Of a DNA stretch of 9,795 bases, positions 6,318-9,795 are shown piece after piece. Origin of the DNA: Bacteroidales bacterium (lineage in GTDB: Bacteria > Bacteroidota > Bacteroidia > Bacteroidales > F082). The position numbers and the translations under genes were made by a program. The notes under the pieces are model-generated. The model had not been told where the DNA came from and ran no database searches. It was given only the letters and a program-made list of their open reading frames with translations. Each line of letters begins with the position of its first letter. The stretch's first letter is position 1. The stretch lies in contig JAEEQP010000077.1 of assembly GCA_016285355.1 (NCBI GenBank), forward strand, positions 1 to 9,795, given 5' to 3'.

Positions 6318-7874
6318 ATGGACAAAACAACAATCCTTTGGGCCGACGACGAGATTGATCTCCTGAAGCCCCATATCATGTTTCTGGAACAAAAAGGCTA
6401 TGAGGTAGTTACGGCCAACAACGGCTCCGATGCCATCGACCTTGTGCGCCAACGCCATTTCGATATTGTTTTCCTTGATGAGCAAATGCCAGGCATCTCA
6501 GGCATTGAAGCCCTCGAAGTCATCAAGCGCGAATACCCCAACCTCCCAGTGGTGATGATTACCAAGAGTGAGGAGGAACGCATTATGGAGGATGCAATAG
6601 GCTCTAACATAGCGGATTACCTCATCAAGCCCGTGAACCCGAACCAGATTCTGCTTTCGCTGAAACGTAACCTTGAGAACAAGAAACTTCGCGATGAGAA
6701 ATCCACAATGAGCTATCAGCAAGAGTTCCGTAAAATCAGCATGGACCTCAACAACAACCTGAATTTCGACGAGTGGGTTGACCTCTATAAGAACTTGGTA
6801 CGCTGGGAGTTGGAACTGCAAAAATCGACCGACGAAGGCATCAAGGGTATCCTCGCCGACCAAAAACAGGAGGCTAACACACAATTCACGCGCTACATCG
6901 AGCGCAATTATGTGGACTGGATTCAAGGAAAATCCGAGAAGCCTGTGATGTCGCATACTGTGGTGCGCGACAAGGTAATTCCTCGTCTTGACGATAGCGA
7001 CAAGCCGCTGTTTCTCATTGTGATAGACAATCTGCGCTACGACCAATGGAAGGCCATCCAGCCGTTGATTGAGAACCATTTCCGTGTGGAGGCCGACGAT
7101 GTGTATTACAGCATCCTGCCTACCACCACGCAATACGCCCGCAACTCCCTCTTTGCCGGACTGATGCCTTTGGAAATCCGTCGTCGTTACCCGAAATGGT
7201 GGGTCGACGAAGAAGACGAAGGCACCAAGAACCAGTTTGAGGGAGAACTCTTGGGCGAGCAACTGAAGCGCTTCGGCAAGAACATCAAGTATTCATATAA
7301 TAAGGTGTTGAACCTGCAGGCGGGCAAGAAACTCTACGAGCAGATGGCCAACCTGATGCCTAACAAGCTGAATGTCATTGTTTACAACTTCGTTGACATG
7401 CTCTCCCATGCCCGCACCGAGATGGAAATCATCCGCGAGCTGGCCGACGACGAGGAAGCTTATCGCTCGCTGATGTATTCCTGGTTTGAGCATTCCAGCC
7501 TCTTCGACATGATGCGTTTTATCGCCGAGAAGGGTTGCGACATGATCATCACCACCGACCACGGATCCACTTACGTTGAGAAACCTGTCCGCATTTTGGG
7601 CGACCGCGAGGTGAACACCAACCTTCGCTACAAGTATGGTAAGAACCTGAAATACAACCCGAAAGAGGTCTTTGAGGTGAAAGACCCCGAGAAGATTTTC
7701 CTGCCCAAGGCCAACCTCAGCACGACATACGTCTTCGCTGGCGAAAGTGACTTTTTCGCCTACCCGAACAACTACAACTATTACGTCAGTTACTACCGCA
7801 ATACCTTCCAACACGGCGGCATCTCCATGAGTGAAATGCTGATTCCGGTGGCTCATCTCACGGCGAAGCGATAA
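6318..7874 (+). CDS. porX: PorX, response regulator fused to a PglZ phosphatase-like domain
   Basis: A 518-residue cytoplasmic two-domain regulator. Residues 1-118 are a receiver domain with acidic residues D10-D11, phosphoacceptor D54 (FLDEQMPG), T82 (MITKS) and K104 (YLIKP). A helical linker spans about 119-225. The C-terminal PglZ/alkaline-phosphatase-superfamily domain shows D237 and D242 in IVIDNLRYDQW, the nucleophile segment PTTTQYARNS (T271 the likely nucleophile), D414-H415-G416 in TTDHGST and H499 in FQHGG. In Porphyromonas gingivalis, PorX pairs with the kinase PorY and with SigP to control T9SS genes, and structural work on PorX reported a zinc-bound phosphodiesterase-type domain. 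All key residues appear intact, so it should be functional. No PorY is in the window. tsaE follows on the same strand but has its own promoter. The ATG at 6318 gives the normal receiver start. Confidence 0.95.
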   Translation: MDKTTILWADDEIDLLKPHIMFLEQKGYEVVTANNGSDAIDLVRQRHFDIVFLDEQMPGISGIEALEVIKREYPNLPVVMITKSEEERIMEDAIGSNIADYLIKPVNPNQILLSLKRNLENKKLRDEKSTMSYQQEFRKISMDLNNNLNFDEWVDLYKNLVRWELELQKSTDEGIKGILADQKQEANTQFTRYIERNYVDWIQGKSEKPVMSHTVVRDKVIPRLDDSDKPLFLIVIDNLRYDQWKAIQPLIENHFRVEADDVYYSILPTTTQYARNSLFAGLMPLEIRRRYPKWWVDEEDEGTKNQFEGELLGEQLKRFGKNIKYSYNKVLNLQAGKKLYEQMANLMPNKLNVIVYNFVDMLSHARTEMEIIRELADDEEAYRSLMYSWFEHSSLFDMMRFIAEKGCDMIITTDHGSTYVEKPVRILGDREVNTNLRYKYGKNLKYNPKEVFEVKDPEKIFLPKANLSTTYVFAGESDFFAYPNNYNYYVSYYRNTFQHGGISMSEMLIPVAHLTAKR

Positions 7875-7880
7875 TTTTTG

Positions 7881-7997
7881 CACGCAGAATTCGCAGAACT
7901 TTGGGAATAGCGATGCGACGCAAATATTGACGCCGATAGGATTCTGCGGATTCTGCGATTTCTGCGTGAAATAAATTCGATTTCTGCGTGAGATAAA
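7881..7997. repeat. Inverted and direct repeats of a TTCTGCG word between porX and tsaE
   Basis: CACGCAGAATTCGCAGAA (7881-7898) is complementary to TTCTGCGATTTCTGCGTG (7951-7968) at 17 of 18 positions, so the porX transcript can form a long hairpin. TTCTGCG-type words occur four times on this strand (7942, 7951, 7960, 7981). ATTTCTGCGTGAAATAAA (7958-7975) is repeated with one change at 7980-7997. No T-run follows the hairpin, so termination is doubtful. The last copy overlaps the tsaE promoter. Confidence 0.72.
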
Positions 7998-8010
7998 AAG
8001 TGTATTTTTG
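7981..8010 (+). promoter_or_regulatory. Probable promoter of tsaE
   Basis: TATTTTTG (8003-8010) matches the -7 consensus. TTTC (7981-7984), one base from TTTG, lies 18 bases upstream and is part of the repeated TTTCTGCGTGA word. Transcription would begin near 8016, about a dozen bases before the ATG at 8028. Confidence 0.6.
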
Positions 8011-8027
8011 CGAGAAATTCCCAAAGC

Positions 8028-8465
8028 ATGAATTCCAAAGAATTTCATATCAACAGCGTGGATCAATTGTCGGAAGTATCTGATTACCTGCTCTCTATGC
8101 GCAATGAGGCTGACATTATTGCCTTTTACGGTGCGATGGGCGCGGGCAAGACGACCTTGATCAAGAACCTCTGTCACAGAATGGGTGTCACCGACGAAGT
8201 GAACAGTCCGACTTTCGCCATCGTCAATGAGTATGTCACCGAGGAAGGCGAGTCGGTCTATCATTTTGATTTCTACCGCATTAAGAAGATTGAAGAAGCC
8301 TACGACATTGGCTTCGAGAACTATTTCGACAGTGGCAATCTCTGCCTCATCGAGTGGCCCGAAATGATTGAGCCGCTGATGCCTGAGAAGTATATCCGCG
8401 TGGAGATTCGCCACGGCGCGACTGATGATGAACGTGAGATTACTTGCGAATTGGTAAACAATTGA
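8028..8465 (+). CDS. tsaE: tRNA threonylcarbamoyladenosine biosynthesis ATPase TsaE
   Basis: A 145-residue cytoplasmic P-loop ATPase that works with TsaB and TsaD to install t6A at position 37 of ANN-decoding tRNAs, using the threonylcarbamoyl-AMP made by TsaC. The family is clear from the Walker A motif GAMGAGKTT (35-43), the SPTF switch segment (60-63), HFDFYR (79-84) and EWPE (109-112). The length is normal for the family. The gene lies 153 bp behind porX with a probable promoter of its own between them. It converges with the SpoU methyltransferase, the stop codons being three bases apart. A porX-tsaE order is, as I recall, common in Bacteroidota, but that was not checked here. No TsaB or TsaD gene is in the window. 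Confidence 0.95.
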   Translation: MNSKEFHINSVDQLSEVSDYLLSMRNEADIIAFYGAMGAGKTTLIKNLCHRMGVTDEVNSPTFAIVNEYVTEEGESVYHFDFYRIKKIEEAYDIGFENYFDSGNLCLIEWPEMIEPLMPEKYIRVEIRHGATDDEREITCELVNN

Positions 8466-8468
8466 TAC

Positions 8469-9203
8469 TCATCGCGTCATCTCAGCCATAATAATAGCTC
8501 CTGCCACAGCCGCATTCAGCGATTCTGTCTCGCTGCCGACTACACGTGGGATGGTAATTGGATGCGTGATGCAAGGCAAAACCTCAGCTCTGATGCCGTG
8601 CGACTCGCTCCCGATGACGACAATACCTCTTGGCTTTTCTTTTATTTGGAAAAGGTTTTCGCCTTCCAATAAGGCGCCATAAATGTCTTTGCCGTCGTTT
8701 TTCGCTTTGCGAAGATAAGCAACAAGGTCGGTCGTCCACACTTTGACGCGAAACAGTGAGCCCATAGTGGCCTGCACTACTTTGGGATTCCAAAACTCCA
8801 CACAATCCATACTGCATACCACATCATGGATGCCAAACCATTCTGCCGTGCGGATAAGGGTGCCCATGTTGCCAGGGTTGGCGATGCCATCCAAAGCCAG
8901 CACAAGTCGCGACGAGGTCCTGATTTCGCCTTGTTTCGGAATCCTGACCACAGCCAAAATGCCAGGTGGCGTGTCTTGACCGCTCATCTGTTCCATTTGT
9001 ATTTCGCTGACGATTTCATCCATGTCGAAAGCGGGATAATCTTTTAGGAAAGCTTCAGTGGCATACAGCCCCACCGTATCAAAATCGGAATGAAGCAGTT
9101 CTTTCGTCATTTTACGCCCTTCCACGACGAAAAGCCCCAACTCCTTGCGGAACTTCTGCTGCCTGAGCGAGGCGATTTGCTTTATGGTGTTTTTCGTAAT
9201 CAT
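8469..9203 (-). CDS. SpoU/TrmH-family RNA 2'-O-methyltransferase
   Basis: A 244-residue SPOUT-class enzyme expected to transfer a methyl group from S-adenosylmethionine to a ribose 2'-OH of rRNA or tRNA. The N-terminal SpoU substrate-binding part starts at residue 16 (QKFRKELGLFVVEG, then a variable segment to about 95). The knotted catalytic domain shows motif 1 N109-P-G-N-M-G-T with R118, motif 2 VVIGSESHGI and motif 3 IPRVVGSETESLNAAVA with S228-L-N230. It resembles RlmB and TrmH-like proteins, but the exact target nucleotide cannot be assigned. The ATG at 9203 is chosen because the substrate-binding domain begins right after it. The longer frame to 9308 would cross the upstream terminator and overlap rplI. 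A promoter lies immediately upstream, overlapping that terminator. Confidence 0.9.
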   Translation of the reverse strand: MITKNTIKQIASLRQQKFRKELGLFVVEGRKMTKELLHSDFDTVGLYATEAFLKDYPAFDMDEIVSEIQMEQMSGQDTPPGILAVVRIPKQGEIRTSSRLVLALDGIANPGNMGTLIRTAEWFGIHDVVCSMDCVEFWNPKVVQATMGSLFRVKVWTTDLVAYLRKAKNDGKDIYGALLEGENLFQIKEKPRGIVVIGSESHGIRAEVLPCITHPITIPRVVGSETESLNAAVAGAIIMAEMTR

Positions 9204-9209
9204 TTCGCG

Positions 9210-9240
9210 CAAAAATACAAAAAACAGGCTGCCCCACGAA
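9210..9240 (-). promoter_or_regulatory. Promoter of the SpoU methyltransferase, nested in the rplI terminator
   Basis: On the minus strand, TATTTTTG (9217-9210) is a consensus -7 word. TTCG (9240-9237), one base from TTTG, lies 19 bases upstream. The -33 and spacer fall inside the rplI terminator hairpin and its T-tract. The -7 to ATG distance is six bases, so the leader would be very short or absent. Confidence 0.55.
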
Positions 9241-9250
9241 TGAGACAGCC
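9219..9250 (-). terminator. Intrinsic terminator after rplI
   Basis: Read leftward, GGCTGTCTC (9250-9242) pairs with GGGGCAGCC (9235-9227), including two G-U pairs, around a six-base loop. The stem is followed by TG and a T6 tract (9224-9219). It begins 26 bases past the rplI stop codon and closes the rpsR-rplI transcript. Confidence 0.85.
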
Positions 9251-9276
9251 CTAAAATTATGAAAAAGTTTATCCTA

Positions 9277-9726
9277 TTATTCGGCAAAAACGTTGAAGTC
9301 GATGTCAACAGCCACTTCCTTGTGGAGTTTCAGTTTGGCTTTGTAGTCGCCGACTTCCTTGATGGCGTCTTCGTTGAGGACGATGTGCTTGCGGTCCACT
9401 TCGATGCCGGTGGCTTCCTTGATGGCGTTGGCAATCATGATGGTGTTGACCGAGCCGAAAATCTTGCCGGTGGCAGCAGCCTTGGCAGGGATTTGCAGCT
9501 TCAGGCCTTCCAAAGCCTTGGCTTTATCGAGAGCCTCGTTCTTAATCTTTTCTTCCTTATGAGCCTGTTGGCGCATCTCTTCGGCCAAGATCTTGCGGTT
9601 ACGCTCGGTGGCGAGGATAGCCATGCCCTGCGGAATGAGGTAGTTGCGGCCGTAGCCGGGCTTCACGGTGACGATGTCGTTCTTATATCCTAAGTTGATG
9701 ACGTCTTGTTTCAGAATGATATCCAT
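9277..9726 (-). CDS. rplI: 50S ribosomal protein bL9
   Basis: A 149-residue ribosomal protein of normal length. The N-terminal domain MDIILKQDVINLGYKND...VKPGYGRNYLIPQGMAI binds 23S rRNA near the L1 stalk base. A long charged connecting helix follows (about residues 41-75, rich in K, E and A). The C-terminal domain holds KIFGSVNTIMIANAIKEATGIEVDRKHI. bL9 extends between neighbouring ribosomes and affects translational fidelity. It follows rpsR by 18 bases in the widespread rpsF-rpsR-rplI order. Unlike most genes here, it has a full Shine-Dalgarno sequence (AAGGAGG) seven bases before its ATG. A strong terminator follows. Confidence 0.97.
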   Translation of the reverse strand: MDIILKQDVINLGYKNDIVTVKPGYGRNYLIPQGMAILATERNRKILAEEMRQQAHKEEKIKNEALDKAKALEGLKLQIPAKAAATGKIFGSVNTIMIANAIKEATGIEVDRKHIVLNEDAIKEVGDYKAKLKLHKEVAVDIDFNVFAE

Positions 9727-9733
9727 GTGTTGT

Positions 9734-9740
9734 CCTCCTT
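9734..9740 (-). promoter_or_regulatory. Full Shine-Dalgarno sequence of rplI
   Basis: On the minus strand AAGGAGG lies seven bases before the rplI ATG (9726), an optimal pairing and spacing with the 16S 3' end. No other start codon in the window has such a site; their upstream sequences are A/T-rich. Confidence 0.85.
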
Positions 9741-9744
9741 CAAA

Positions 9745-9795
9745 TTATTTCAAACAATCTGCTACGAATGGCATCAGGGCGAGGTGGCGGGCACG
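9745..9795 (-). CDS. rpsR: 30S ribosomal protein bS18, C-terminal end only
   Basis: The last 16 codons plus TAA (9747-9745), read leftward from the window edge, encode RARHLALMPFVADCLK. This is the typical bS18 ending, in which RARxLALLP is highly conserved. bS18 binds the 30S platform with bS6. The rest of the gene lies beyond 9795, and by the usual gene order rpsF should come before it. The identification rests on a short but distinctive tail and on the adjacency to rplI. Confidence 0.93.
   Translation of the reverse strand, partial: RARHLALMPFVADCLK

Noticed and set aside
6498..7262. A 254-codon minus-strand open frame inside porX
   Set aside because: Fully antisense to the receiver, linker and PglZ regions, with no promoter and no recognisable domain.
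7293..8414. A 373-codon open frame on the minus strand across porX, the gap and tsaE
   Set aside because: It is antisense to two clearly recognisable conserved proteins, crosses a repeat-filled gap, and its translation shows no family pattern. It arises from the codon bias of the plus-strand genes.
9204..9308. N-terminal extension of the methyltransferase to 9308, which would look like a membrane anchor
   Set aside because: It crosses the rplI terminator and the gene's own promoter and overlaps rplI. The SpoU domain starts directly after the ATG at 9203.

Overview
The window looks like a chromosomal segment from a Bacteroidota bacterium, most likely a Bacteroidales lineage that uses the type IX secretion system (T9SS). 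Four things point there: a PorX-type response regulator/PglZ fusion, a BspA-like leucine-rich-repeat protein ending in a T9SS type A sorting domain, repeated matches to the Bacteroidota -7 promoter word TAnnTTTG (101, 1691, 8003 on +; 4959, 6248, 9217 on -), and start codons that mostly lack Shine-Dalgarno sequences. The genus cannot be read from the sequence.

Layout. 1-46: possible start of a leftward gene that runs off the window (weak). 158-1484 (+): a PhnP-like metallo-beta-lactamase hydrolase and a hotdog acyl-CoA thioesterase, separated by 88 bp of short repeats. 1485-2003: a 519-bp gap with a terminator-like hairpin, an inverted repeat, a good promoter (about 1669-1698) and a roughly 300-nt leader holding a large nested hairpin (1806-1925). 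2004-3680 (+): the secreted LRR protein, ended by a strong terminator. 3774-4930 (-): a YhcG/DUF1016 PDDEXK nuclease gene broken by a one-base frameshift near 4775, containing two 27-bp palindromes whose core matches that terminator. 4984-6222 (-): an HD phosphohydrolase. 6318-7874 (+): porX. 8028-8465 (+): tsaE. 8469-9203 (-): a SpoU/TrmH-family RNA methyltransferase, convergent with tsaE. 9277-9795 (-): rplI and the last codons of rpsR.

How the genes relate. porX would regulate T9SS expression, and the LRR protein is a probable T9SS cargo, so regulator and client lie within 3 kb of each other. tsaE (tRNA t6A modification), the SpoU methyltransferase, rplI and rpsR are translation genes. The HD and porX genes diverge from a 95-bp gap.

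Most of the window is ordinary core genome. The items most worth a second look are the long structured RNA leader of the LRR gene, the palindromic repeats shared between the nuclease coding region and a terminator, the full Shine-Dalgarno sequence before rplI in a lineage that rarely uses one, and intergenic repeats that supply promoter or start-adjacent sequence.
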